Position numbers and translations under genes: made by a program. The notes beneath the pieces were generated by a model that did not search any database, had not been told where the DNA came from, and worked only from the letters and a program-made list of their open reading frames with translations. Shown here in pieces: positions 35,276 to 43,629 of a DNA stretch of 64,000 nt (positions within the stretch are counted from its first letter, which is position 1; every line of letters begins with the position of its first letter). Source of the DNA: Leucobacter luti (lineage in GTDB: Bacteria > Actinomycetota > Actinomycetes > Actinomycetales > Microbacteriaceae); contig NZ_CP080492.1 in assembly GCF_019464495.1 (NCBI RefSeq), positions 1,488,001 to 1,552,000 of the forward strand. Direction: 5' to 3'.

Positions 35276-36304
35276 TCACGCTGCAAGCGTGGCGACCTGC
35301 TCCGGATGCCAGGCGAGTTGGGCCGGAGTGTTGCTGCCCGTGAGCCAGTCGAGTTCTTCGACGCCTCGGATCACGCCTGCAACCGGATCAGCGAGGCCTG
35401 GGTTCTCAAGCACAATTTCATGTTTCCACCCAGAGCCGAGATACACCGATTGCCGGATCGTTACTGGCACGCTTTGCATCCCAACCGGCACCGCTGTTGC
35501 CGAGGCGAAGAGCTCACCATGTTCGGGCCGCACGACGGCAAATCCGCCACCAGACGCAGCAGGGACCATCGTTGATTCGCCGATGAACCCAGCGACAAAG
35601 AGTGATGCGGGCCGCTCGTACAGTTCTTTCGCGGTGCCAACTTGCTCAATCCTGCCGTCATTGAACACCGCAATTCGGTCTGACAGCGTCAGTGCTTCCT
35701 CCTGATCGTGTGTCACGAACACGAATGTGCGCCCGACCTCGCGATGAATGCGGCGCAGCTCAAGTTGCAGCCGTTCCCTGAGATTCTTGTCGAGAGCGCC
35801 AAGTGGTTCATCGAGCAGGAGCACCTTGGGCTGGAACACGAGGGCGCGCGCCAGGGCGACGCGCTGTTGCTGGCCGCCGGAAAGCTCAGCGGGGTAGCGG
35901 TCAGCGTAGCCGTTGAGGCCAGCGGTATCGAGGGCTTCCTGCACCAGCCTGGACGTATCTGATTTTGACGTCTTACGTCGCGCGAGGGGGAAGGCCACAT
36001 TGTCGAAAACACTCATGTGAGGGAACAGCGCGTAGTGCTGAAACACGATCCCAAGGTCCCTCTTATGGACGGGGACATCGGCCATCTGCTTGCCGTCAAT
36101 GCGCACGCTTCCGGTCGTCAGGTCCGTGAACCCGGCGATCAAGTTCAGCGTCGTCGTCTTTCCGGATCCGGACGGGCCGAGGAACGTCATGAACTCACCG
36201 GGCTCCACCGTGAGCGTGACATCGTCGAGTGCGATCGACTTGGGGTAGTGCTTCGATACGCCGTCAAGACGGATCTCAGCGCCACGGTTACTTTGCTCGG
36301 GCAC
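35276..36304 (-). CDS. potA: ABC importer ATP-binding protein, polyamine type (set 1)
   Basis: A 342-residue PotA-like ATPase. Walker A is [12 protein letters not shown], signature [15 protein letters not shown], Walker [12 protein letters not shown], switch [23 protein letters not shown] regulatory domain follows ([20 protein letters not shown]). GTG 36304 is preferred because GGAAGGA sits six bases upstream. It overlaps the end of the preceding permease gene by 17 bases. The gene order D-B-C-A with downstream oxidases suggests import of a polyamine or similar diamine for catabolism. Confidence 0.9.
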   Translation of the reverse strand: MPEQSNRGAEIRLDGVSKHYPKSIALDDVTLTVEPGEFMTFLGPSGSGKTTTLNLIAGFTDLTTGSVRIDGKQMADVPVHKRDLGIVFQHYALFPHMSVFDNVAFPLARRKTSKSDTSRLVQEALDTAGLNGYADRYPAELSGGQQQRVALARALVFQPKVLLLDEPLGALDKNLRERLQLELRRIHREVGRTFVFVTHDQEEALTLSDRIAVFNDGRIEQVGTAKELYERPASLFVAGFIGESTMVPAASGGGFAVVRPEHGELFASATAVPVGMQSVPVTIRQSVYLGSGWKHEIVLENPGLADPVAGVIRGVEELDWLTGSNTPAQLAWHPEQVATLAA

Positions 36305-37094
36305 GTGTATTCCTTCCGGAGAGAGTGAGCCCCACAACGACCAGAGCGGTCGTGATGAGGAGGATCACGGTGGCCGCGGCGGCAAGCGTCGGGTCCGTGT
36401 CCCTCGTGACGCTTGAGTACATGAGCACGGGCAGCGTGTTGAGGTAGGGGCTCTTAATAAAGAGTGAAAGCATGACCTCGTCGAATGAGGTGACAAACGC
36501 GAAGAGGGCGCCGGAGATCATGCCGGGAACGATGTTCGGAAGCGTCACTCGCATGAATGTCGTAAAGCGATTCGCACCGAGGCTCATCGCAGCGAGTTCC
36601 AGACGCGAGTCGAACCCGGCGAATCCAGCGGTAATCGCTACGACGGTGAACGGGAGCGCCAGCACCGTGTGTGCGAACACGAACCCCAGGAGAGTGCCCA
36701 CCAGCCCAGCTTTGAGAAACACTGCGTAGAGACCGATCGCCACCACGATTCCGGGAACAACCATCGGCGACAACAGCCCAAACGTGAGACCGGCAATGAG
36801 CTTCTTGTTGGCCATCTGGCGCAAGCCGAGAGCTGCCAACAACCCCAGCACTGTTGCGAGTGCTGCGACCAGCAGACCGATCAGTAGCGAGTTCCCCAGT
36901 GCCGCAGTCCACTGCGGATTCGTAAAGAACGATTCGTACCACCGCCAGGACCAGCCCGTCGGCGGGAACACGAGTGATGCCTTGTCAGTAAAGCTCAGTG
37001 GGATCACGATCAGACTCGGTGCGACGAGCCAGATCGATACGAGAGCCGCAACGGCCCAGAGGATTCCCTTGGTGACGGGATGAGTCTTCAGCAT
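36288..37094 (-). CDS. potC: ABC importer permease, PotC-type (set 1)
   Basis: A 268-residue inner-membrane subunit with six predicted segments. The family loop that binds the ATPase (EAA motif) is LELAAMSLGANRFTTFMRVT. SLIVIPLSFTDKASLVFPPT and GWSWRWYESFFTNPQWTAAL form the usual PotC N-terminal part. Its ATG is joined to the stop of the PotB gene by a one-base overlap at 37094. It pairs with PotB to form the channel of the set 1 importer. Confidence 0.9.
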   Translation of the reverse strand: MLKTHPVTKGILWAVAALVSIWLVAPSLIVIPLSFTDKASLVFPPTGWSWRWYESFFTNPQWTAALGNSLLIGLLVAALATVLGLLAALGLRQMANKKLIAGLTFGLLSPMVVPGIVVAIGLYAVFLKAGLVGTLLGFVFAHTVLALPFTVVAITAGFAGFDSRLELAAMSLGANRFTTFMRVTLPNIVPGMISGALFAFVTSFDEVMLSLFIKSPYLNTLPVLMYSSVTRDTDPTLAAAATVILLITTALVVVGLTLSGRNTRARAK

Positions 37095-37975
37095 TACAGC
37101 ACCTTCACTTTGATGCCCTTGCGGCTACTCAGCCGCGCGATCAGAGCGATGATCCCGAGCAGGATCACGGTGATCACTAGCAGGATCACACCGAGCGCAC
37201 CGCCTCTCCCCCACTCGAGCAGACCGGAAACCTGCGCATAGATGGATTGCGCCAGCATGCTGTCAGACGGTGAGCCAAGGAGGGCGGGTGTGACGTAGAA
37301 CCCGAGGGCTTGAATAAACACCAGAAGTGATCCGGCTGCGACGCCAGGCATACTCAACGGCACGAACACCTTGAGAAAGGCCACCGAAGGGCGTGCGCCC
37401 AGAGATCGCGCTGCGGTCACGAGTCGCAGATCAATTCCGCTCATGACGGCATACAGCGGGAGCACCATAAAGGGCATGAGCACGTGACTCAGGCCGATGA
37501 TGACGCCAGTATTTGTGCGCAGCAGCTCAAGCGGGCCAATACCGATTGCTCCGAGCAGCGAGTTCACGACACCACCGTCTTGCAAGAGCACGATCCACGC
37601 GAAGGTGCGGATCATGAGAGAAGTCCAGAACGGAATGAGAGCAATCACCACGAGCACGGTGCGGGCCTTCGCGCTCACGATCGTCATGAGGTAGGCGTAG
37701 GGATACGCGAGTGCCAGACAGATCACAGTGGCAAGCAGCGCGTTTCCGAAGGTGCGAGCGATCACTCCGAGGTTATTGGGGTTCGTCAGTGCCCAGGTGT
37801 AGTTTTCCAAGCCGAGCGTCGGTTCGCTGAAGCTGCGCCACACGCTCTCAAGAAGCGGATACGCGAACACCCCGATGAGGAGTGCGTAGGCGGGCAGCAG
37901 CAGGAGCCACGCCCGACCGGAGGGGCGCGGAGCCTTGGGCTCTCGCGCACCTCCGATCAGTGCGGTCTGAGTCAT
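37094..37975 (-). CDS. potB: ABC importer permease, PotB-type (set 1)
   Basis: A 293-residue permease with six or seven hydrophobic segments. LLLPAYALLIGVFAYPLLES is the first, and LVTAARSLGARPSVAFLKVF is the EAA coupling motif. SHVLMPFMVLPLYAVMSGID and GFYVTPALLGSPSDSMLAQS are characteristic of spermidine/putrescine-type permeases. It is three bases from the binding-protein gene and abuts PotC, so all are co-transcribed leftward. Confidence 0.9.
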   Translation of the reverse strand: MTQTALIGGAREPKAPRPSGRAWLLLLPAYALLIGVFAYPLLESVWRSFSEPTLGLENYTWALTNPNNLGVIARTFGNALLATVICLALAYPYAYLMTIVSAKARTVLVVIALIPFWTSLMIRTFAWIVLLQDGGVVNSLLGAIGIGPLELLRTNTGVIIGLSHVLMPFMVLPLYAVMSGIDLRLVTAARSLGARPSVAFLKVFVPLSMPGVAAGSLLVFIQALGFYVTPALLGSPSDSMLAQSIYAQVSGLLEWGRGGALGVILLVITVILLGIIALIARLSSRKGIKVKVL

Positions 37976-37978
37976 CGC

Positions 37979-39094
37979 TTAGCCTTGCATCCAATCGAGC
38001 CAGCGGTTCAGCTCGGTGTCGTAGTTCTTCGCCCACCAGCCAGCGTCGGTCGGAACCATCTGCTCGGCAATCTCAGGGCTGGAAGTCAGGTAGTCCTTGC
38101 CCAAGTCAGTCAGCTCCGGCTTTGCATCGGAGTGCACCGGTGAGTAGGAGGTCAGCTCAGAGAGCGTCGCCTGCTGCTTCGCCCCCAGGTAGTAATTGAT
38201 GTATGCAAAGGCAGCATCCGGGTTCTTCGCGTTCTTCGGCACACTCAGCGCGTCTGCGACCACGAGCGCTTCGTTCCACACGGGTTTGTAGTTCGCACCG
38301 TTCTCGACTGCTGCGTAGCCGCGTCCGGACCACACGAGGGCCATGTCGGCCTCGCCAGACTCGATCATCTGCTGCGACTCAGCACCGGTTTTCCAGTAGA
38401 TGAAGCTGTCTCGAACATCGTCGAGCTTCGAGTAGACGCGATCCATATCGAGGGGGTACAGCTCATCGGCCTTCACGCCGTCTGCGAGCAAGGCGCCCTC
38501 GTAGACGCCAGGGCCGATGTCTTCAAAGCCGGCAATGCCACGCTTGCCTGGGAACTTCTCAAGATCAAAGAAATCAGCCCAGCCCGTCGGAGCCGTCTCA
38601 TACTTGTCGGCGTTGTACATGATCACGTAGCCGTACTGCATCGCGGGAACGTAGCACTCACCCACAAGGTTCTCGGGAACATTCGAGACGTCGACGATGC
38701 TCGTGTCGAGGTCCATCAAGAGGCCGTCTTCACCACACTGCATATCGGCCCAGATGATGTCGCTGTCAACGATGTCCCAGGTCACCTGCTTGCTCTCGAC
38801 CTGCGCTTTCACCTTTGCATACTCGGTGGGTCCGTCATCGAGCATCGTTGCTCCGGACTCCTTCGCGAAGGGGACGGAGGCCGCTTCGACCTGCCCCTCC
38901 TGGAACACACCTCCCCATGAGGCGAGTGTGAGGGTGACTCCGTCGAGCGCATCGGCTTTCACAGTCCCAGCTGTTGCCGGGCCGTCACCAAGGTCAACTT
39001 CGACCGGTGCGCTGCCGCCCGAGCAGCCAACGAGTGTTACTGCCAGTGCGAGCCCACCAAGAGCGGTGAGCGTAGTGCGCCTTCTGTTGGTCAT
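37979..39094 (-). CDS. potD: Polyamine-type ABC substrate-binding lipoprotein (set 1)
   Basis: A 371-residue PotD-like binding protein. The signal RTTLTALGGLALAVTLVGCS ends in a lipobox (LVGC), so the mature protein is a lipoprotein. The periplasmic-binding fold starts at LDGVTLTLASWGGVFQEGQV. Ligand-region text VWSGRGYAAVENGANYKPVW and SVPKNAKNPDAAFAYINYYL is shared with the set 2 protein at 44552. It is the first gene of an eight-gene leftward run (D, B, C, A, PuuB-like, cupin, MSOX-like, amidohydrolase). Its 5' leader (39100-39160) is pyrimidine-rich on the coding strand. Confidence 0.9.
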   Translation of the reverse strand: MTNRRRTTLTALGGLALAVTLVGCSGGSAPVEVDLGDGPATAGTVKADALDGVTLTLASWGGVFQEGQVEAASVPFAKESGATMLDDGPTEYAKVKAQVESKQVTWDIVDSDIIWADMQCGEDGLLMDLDTSIVDVSNVPENLVGECYVPAMQYGYVIMYNADKYETAPTGWADFFDLEKFPGKRGIAGFEDIGPGVYEGALLADGVKADELYPLDMDRVYSKLDDVRDSFIYWKTGAESQQMIESGEADMALVWSGRGYAAVENGANYKPVWNEALVVADALSVPKNAKNPDAAFAYINYYLGAKQQATLSELTSYSPVHSDAKPELTDLGKDYLTSSPEIAEQMVPTDAGWWAKNYDTELNRWLDWMQG

Positions 39095-39193
39095 CTGGAT
39101 CTCCTTGCGTTGGGGATAGGAATGGGGGGGGATGGTGGTGTGGGGGGGCGATCTTCCGCACTGGCAGAGGGGCCTGCACGTGGCACTCGATGA

Positions 39194-39778
39194 TTAGTGA
39201 GGCTGATCCGAACGGTGAAACTCTTCGGCTTCAGTTGGCGGGCTATTGATCCAGAGCACCTCGGCGTCACCATCAGACTCGTTCACGATCCGGTGCGGCA
39301 CCGAGCTCAAGAACTCGATCGAGTCGTCTTTGTGCATCACGTAGCGCTCAGCCCCGAGTTCAAGGACGACGCTGCCGACCACCACGATCAAGAATTCCTG
39401 TGCATTGCCGTGCGTGTAGAGGTCAGGACCGGTGCTGCCGCCGGGCGCGAAGGACCCCGCGTAGATTTCCAGGTTGCGCAATGGCTCCTGCGAGATCACA
39501 AATTTCTCAGCACCATCGAGCGGGAGCGTCGGACGCTCAGCCGCGCGAAGCACGCCACGCGTATGGCCGTTCGACGCATCAAGGAGGTGCGCAGGAGTCA
39601 CGCCAAGCCCTGCAGCGATCTTGCGCAAAGACGCAACCGAAGCGTTGGTGCGTCCGTTCTCAAGCTGACTCAGAAAGCTTGAACTCACGCCGGCCGCGTG
39701 AGCGAGTGCCCGCAGGCTCATGCCGCGCAGCTCACGGAACTCGGCTACTCTCCGGCCCAGCTCTTGGTCTTCGGTCAT
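39194..39778 (-). CDS. XRE family regulator with C-terminal cupin (PuuR-like)
   Basis: A 194-residue regulator. The N-terminal HTH_XRE domain is LGRRVAEFRELRGMSLRALA then HAAGVSSSFLSQLENGRTNA. The C-terminal cupin_2 domain is YTHGNAQEFLIVVVGSVVLE through HKDDSIEFLSSVPHRIVNES. The layout matches PuuR, the repressor of putrescine utilisation in E. coli, and its actinobacterial relatives. I chose ATG 39778, after AAGAGGG; the longer frame to 39856 would run across the dyad. It lies directly upstream of the set 1 importer operon on the same strand, with two GAACA-type dyads in front of it. It probably represses itself and perhaps the divergent MFS gene or the amine operon. Confidence 0.9.
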   Translation of the reverse strand: MTEDQELGRRVAEFRELRGMSLRALAHAAGVSSSFLSQLENGRTNASVASLRKIAAGLGVTPAHLLDASNGHTRGVLRAAERPTLPLDGAEKFVISQEPLRNLEIYAGSFAPGGSTGPDLYTHGNAQEFLIVVVGSVVLELGAERYVMHKDDSIEFLSSVPHRIVNESDGDAEVLWINSPPTEAEEFHRSDQPH

Positions 39779-39835
39779 ACGGAACCCTCTTCGCTTCTTC
39801 GCGAGGTTCCCGCTTCCCATTATGGACGCAATCGT

Positions 39836-39874
39836 GAACACCGCTGTTCGTTTCACTGAACAAAGTGTTCAGTG
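39836..39874. promoter_or_regulatory. Two candidate XRE-cupin operators (GAACA/TGTTC dyads)
   Basis: GAACA-N4-TGTTC (39836-39849) is followed by CACTGAACA-N3-TGTTCAGTG (39854-39874), a perfect 9-bp arm dyad. Both share the GAACA/TGTTC core and lie 58-96 bases upstream of the XRE-cupin start, in the 348-base divergent gap with the MFS gene. The rest of that gap (39875-40126) holds smaller dyads such as CTCAGCG-CT-CGCTGAG at 39956-39971 and no gene I can see. Confidence 0.55.
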
Positions 39875-40126
39875 AGTGCTCCCAAGGTACCCGCCTGCTG
39901 TGCGGAATGCAACTGTCCAAGACATTCCACCGCGTCAGCTCCGCGGCTGAAACGGCTCAGCGCTCGCTGAGACACTGCAATCCGGCGTCACGGGCACTGT
40001 CAACTTCTCAGCGGGGCGTAGAATCGTCCGTGGAATCCCACAAAGGAACCACGTTTTCATTGGCGCAAGCCATCTCACCACACCGACGTTGCGGGGCTGG
40101 CGCATCCTCCAACCCGAAAGTCTCTC

Positions 40127-41533
40127 TTGAGTACCACTCCCGCTTCCGTCGCGGAATCTCCGGCCCCGCGCAACTCCCGCTCTCGCGTGATCCTCGCCAG
40201 CCTCGTTGGCACCACGATCGAGTTCTACGATTTCTACGTCTACGCCACCGCTGCCGTGCTGGTCTTTCCGCACCTGTTTTTCCCCACCGGAAACGAGACC
40301 ACTGCCCTGCTCGCTTCGTTCGCGACGTTCGGAGCAGCGATGCTCGCGCGCCCGGTCGGCGCGATCTTCTTCGGCCACTTGGGTGACCGGCTCGGACGCA
40401 AGACCACGCTCGTGGCATCGCTGATCACGATGGGCGTCGCGACGTTCCTGATCGGCGTGCTGCCGACGCACTCACAGATCGGTGCGTGGGCTGCTGTCCT
40501 GCTCCTCCTCATGCGCCTCGCACAAGGTTTCGCGATCGGCGGCGAGTGGTCGGGGGCCGCGCTCGTGGCGACCGAGAATGCCCCGAAGGGCAAGCGCGCT
40601 TGGTACGGCACATTCCCGCAGCTCGGCGCACCACTCGGCTTCATCATCGCGAACATGCTGTTCTTCGGGATCAACATCGCGCTGGCTGATCCGGAGCACC
40701 CTGGCATCGCTTCTGAGGCGTTCCTCTCGTGGGGCTGGCGAATCCCCTTCCTGTTCTCCGCGGTCATGGTGATCGTCGGCCTCTGGGTGCGACTCAAGTT
40801 GGTGGAGTCGAGTGCGTTCGAGCGCACCAAGGCGCGAGGGGAAGTCACCAAGATGCCGCTCGCGGTCGCGCTGCGCGATCACTGGCGCGCGCTCATCCTC
40901 GGAACCTTCGCGATGCTCGCGACATACGTCCTGTTCTACCTGATGACTTCGTACACGCTCACCTTTGGCACTCGCATGGGCCTCGATGCCGCGGAGCAGG
41001 CCGCTGCCGCGGCAGGCACCGAGTTCGATGCCAGTGCCTATGTGCCTGGCCTTGGGTATGCCTACAACGACTTCATCTTGATGCTCGTGTTCGGCGTCGT
41101 ATTCTTCGGCATCTTCACGCTCGTTTCTGGCCCGCTTGCTGACCGTTTCGGGCGCAGGCGCACGCTGATCTGGGTGACGATCGCTATTGCGGCGTTCGGA
41201 TTCACATTCGTTCCGCTGCTCGGAGGCGGCACCGCACTCGTGATGTTCTTCCTCGCGCTCGGCTTCACCCTGATGGGCCTCACCTTCGGCCCCATGGGTG
41301 CCTTCCTACCTGAGATGTTCCCGACGAACGTGCGCTACACGGGCTCGGCGATCGCGTACAACGTGTCGTCGATCCTTGGTGCAGCACTCGCGCCAATCAT
41401 CGCGGTCGCACTCTGGGGCCTCGCGGACGGCAGCCCCGTCTACGTTGGGCTCTATCTCACCGGCGCGGCAGTTCTCACACTCATCGCGCTGATCCTCACG
41501 CCGGAGACGAAGAACATCGACATGGACTCCTAG
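40127..41533 (+). CDS. MFS transporter, MHS family
   Basis: A 468-residue 12-segment transporter that starts with TTG 40127, preceded by CGAAAG; no better in-frame ATG exists nearby upstream. MHS marks are GTTIEFYDFYVYATAAVLVF, FFGHLGDRLGRKTTLVASLI, and in the second half GPLADRFGRRRTLIWVTIA. GFAIGGEWSGAALVATENAP is the cytoplasmic loop of this family. A periplasmic loop of about 20 residues, AEQAAAAAGTEFDASAYVP, is unusual for the family. It resembles the transporter at 10282 in type but not closely in sequence. It is divergent from the XRE-cupin regulator and ends in a very strong hairpin. Confidence 0.88.
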   Translation: MSTTPASVAESPAPRNSRSRVILASLVGTTIEFYDFYVYATAAVLVFPHLFFPTGNETTALLASFATFGAAMLARPVGAIFFGHLGDRLGRKTTLVASLITMGVATFLIGVLPTHSQIGAWAAVLLLLMRLAQGFAIGGEWSGAALVATENAPKGKRAWYGTFPQLGAPLGFIIANMLFFGINIALADPEHPGIASEAFLSWGWRIPFLFSAVMVIVGLWVRLKLVESSAFERTKARGEVTKMPLAVALRDHWRALILGTFAMLATYVLFYLMTSYTLTFGTRMGLDAAEQAAAAAGTEFDASAYVPGLGYAYNDFILMLVFGVVFFGIFTLVSGPLADRFGRRRTLIWVTIAIAAFGFTFVPLLGGGTALVMFFLALGFTLMGLTFGPMGAFLPEMFPTNVRYTGSAIAYNVSSILGAALAPIIAVALWGLADGSPVYVGLYLTGAAVLTLIALILTPETKNIDMDS

Positions 41534-41569
41534 CTCGCCTGTCCGGCATCTTGCTTCGGCACGAGCACG

Positions 41570-41616
41570 CACGTGGGGCGTTGCGAACGATTGACTCGTT
41601 CGCAACGCCCCACGTG
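41570..41616. terminator. 21-bp perfect stem terminator
   Basis: The left arm (41570-41590, beginning CACGTGGGGCG) and the right arm (41596-41616, ending GCCCCACGTG) pair over 21 bases without mismatch around the loop TTGAC. It lies 36 bases after the MFS stop and 40 bases before the end of the convergent set 2 ATPase gene, and so can serve both. Confidence 0.85.
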
Positions 41617-41656
41617 TATCCAGGCGTCTCCGACGCGTGGATGGCGGCGCACGCCT

Positions 41657-42847
41657 CTACGTCGCGGACTCCCCCGCTTCGCCGGTATCGACGAGCAGCA
41701 CCCCAGAGGAGATGTCCCACATCATGCTCACCTCGTCGCCGCGGTTGTGGATCCGGGCGTCCTGCCCCAGCCGCACAGCGCCCTCGCTCCCATCGGGCAG
41801 CCGTACCGAGTAGCGCCGCGAAGCGCCGAGGTAGGTCACATCGAGAATGGTGACCGGGATCGCATTCTGCGTATCACTGCGCGTCGTACCGGCAGCCTCG
41901 AGCCGCAGGTTTTCCGGGCGGATCAGGATCGCGAGATCCTCGTGGATGCTCTGCCCATCAGCGACAACTTGGTGGCCAGCAACATCGATGGCAGTCTGGC
42001 GCTCGCCCACCTTCGATCCTTTGCCGAGCAGCACCGTCGACTCGCCCAGGAAGCGGCCGACGAACAGGGTCTGCGGTGCCTCGTAGAGATCCTCCGATGT
42101 ACCGACCTGCTCGATCCTGCCGTTGTTGAAGACCGCGATGCGGTCAGACATCGACAGGGCTTCTTCCTGATCGTGTGTCACATACACGAACGTGGAGCCG
42201 ACCTCGCGGTGGATGCGCTTGATCTCGGTCTGCAGCCACTCGCGCAGCTTCTTGTCGAGCGCGCCGAGTGGCTCGTCCATCAGCAGCACACGCGGTTCGT
42301 ACACGAGCGCACGGGCGAGTGCGACACGCTGCTGCTGCCCACCTGAGAGCTCGGACGGGAAGCGATCCCCGAACTCACCCATCCGCACCATGGACAGCGC
42401 AGTCGCCACTTTCTGTTGCTGCACGGCCTTCGACAGTTTGCGGCGCTGCAGCGGATACGCGATGTTCTCCGCGACGGTCTTGTGCGGGAACAGCGCGTAG
42501 TTCTGGAACACCATGCCGATGTCGCGCTTGTGCGGCGGCAGCTTCGCGACGGGCTTCCCGTAGATGTGCAGCAGCCCCTCCGTGACAGAGGTGAAGCCGG
42601 CGATCATGTTCAGGGTCGTGGTCTTGCCCGACCCTGAGGGGCCGAGGAAGGTCATGAACTCCCCCGGCTCGATGACGAGATCGATCTCGTCAACGACGGT
42701 GCTGTCTCCGTACCGCTTGGTCACCTGGCTCAGGCTGATGCCCGCATCGCCGATCTGATGGATCGCCTGGGTGTTCAGTCCCTCCGAGCGGAGCTCCGCC
42801 TCATGCCCTTCGGGCACCGGGATGTCATTGTGAGTCATAGCGTTCAC
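41657..42847 (-). CDS. potA: ABC importer ATP-binding protein, polyamine type (set 2)
   Basis: A 396-residue PotA-like ATPase. Walker [13 protein letters not shown], signature [16 protein letters not shown], Walker [21 protein letters not shown], and switch [18 protein letters not shown] are almost the same as in set 1. The C-terminal TOBE part is longer (LFVGRFLGESTVLLGKGSKV, then AIPVTILDVTYLGASRRYSV). It starts four bases inside the PotC gene end (42844-42847). It completes a second D-B-C-A importer operon. Confidence 0.9.
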   Translation of the reverse strand: MNAMTHNDIPVPEGHEAELRSEGLNTQAIHQIGDAGISLSQVTKRYGDSTVVDEIDLVIEPGEFMTFLGPSGSGKTTTLNMIAGFTSVTEGLLHIYGKPVAKLPPHKRDIGMVFQNYALFPHKTVAENIAYPLQRRKLSKAVQQQKVATALSMVRMGEFGDRFPSELSGGQQQRVALARALVYEPRVLLMDEPLGALDKKLREWLQTEIKRIHREVGSTFVYVTHDQEEALSMSDRIAVFNNGRIEQVGTSEDLYEAPQTLFVGRFLGESTVLLGKGSKVGERQTAIDVAGHQVVADGQSIHEDLAILIRPENLRLEAAGTTRSDTQNAIPVTILDVTYLGASRRYSVRLPDGSEGAVRLGQDARIHNRGDEVSMMWDISSGVLLVDTGEAGESAT

Positions 42848-43629
42848 GCTACCGGTCGCTTTCTCTTGCGCGTGGCGAACTGGGCGATCAGCATCACGAT
42901 AACCGAGGTCAGCATCGTGATCACCGCAACCGCGGCCACCGTCGGGTCATTGGTCTGGGTCACACTGTTGAAGATCTTCACTGGCAGGGTTTGCAGTGAC
43001 GGGCTCTGAATGAACAGTGACAGGATCACCTCGTCGAAGGAGGTGACGAACGCGAACAGCGCTCCGGCGGTCACACCCGGCGCGATGAGCGGCAGCGTAA
43101 TACTGAAAAAGGTGCGCACCCGCCCGGCCCCCAGCGAGGCCGAGGCCTGTTCGAGACGCGGATCAAGTCCCTGCAGCGAGGCCATCACGTTGGTGATCAC
43201 GAGCGGCATCGCCACAATCGTGTGCGCCAGGATGAAGCCGGGCAGGGTGCCCAGCAGATTCATCCTGAGGAACAGGGAGTACAGGCCGACCGCGAGCACA
43301 ATACCCGGCACGATAAGCGGCAACAGGAAGTATCCCTCCAGCAGCCCCTTGCCGCGGAACCGGACCTTGGAGAGCCCGAGTGCCGCCAGCACCCCCACCG
43401 CGGTGGCCACAAGCATGGTCAGCACCGCAACCTGCAACGAAGACACCAGCGCCTTGATCCAGCTGGGGTCCGTGAAGAAGTTCTCATACCAGCGCGTTGA
43501 GAATCCCTTCGGCGGGAAGTTGAACGACGGTGCCTCGTTGAACGACATCGGGATGATCACGAGCGTCGGCAGGATCAGCCACAGGACGATCAACACGGCG
43601 AAGACGCCGAGTACACGCTTGAAGGTCAT
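42844..43629 (-). CDS. potC: ABC importer permease, PotC-type (set 2)
   Basis: A 261-residue permease with six segments. LVIIPMSFNEAPSFNFPPKG and FSTRWYENFFTDPSWIKALV align with set 1 PotC, and LEQASASLGAGRVRTFFSIT is the EAA coupling loop. GALFAFVTSFDEVILSLFIQ is near-identical in pattern to set 1 (GALFAFVTSFDEVMLSLFIK). It overlaps PotB by one base at 43629 and PotA by four bases. Confidence 0.9.
   Translation of the reverse strand: MTFKRVLGVFAVLIVLWLILPTLVIIPMSFNEAPSFNFPPKGFSTRWYENFFTDPSWIKALVSSLQVAVLTMLVATAVGVLAALGLSKVRFRGKGLLEGYFLLPLIVPGIVLAVGLYSLFLRMNLLGTLPGFILAHTIVAMPLVITNVMASLQGLDPRLEQASASLGAGRVRTFFSITLPLIAPGVTAGALFAFVTSFDEVILSLFIQSPSLQTLPVKIFNSVTQTNDPTVAAVAVITMLTSVIVMLIAQFATRKRKRPVA

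Noticed and set aside
34013..35575. A 520-residue plus-strand open frame
   Set aside because: It lies antisense to the PuuB-like oxidase and the importer ATPase, both of which have clear domains. Its translation shows no family features.
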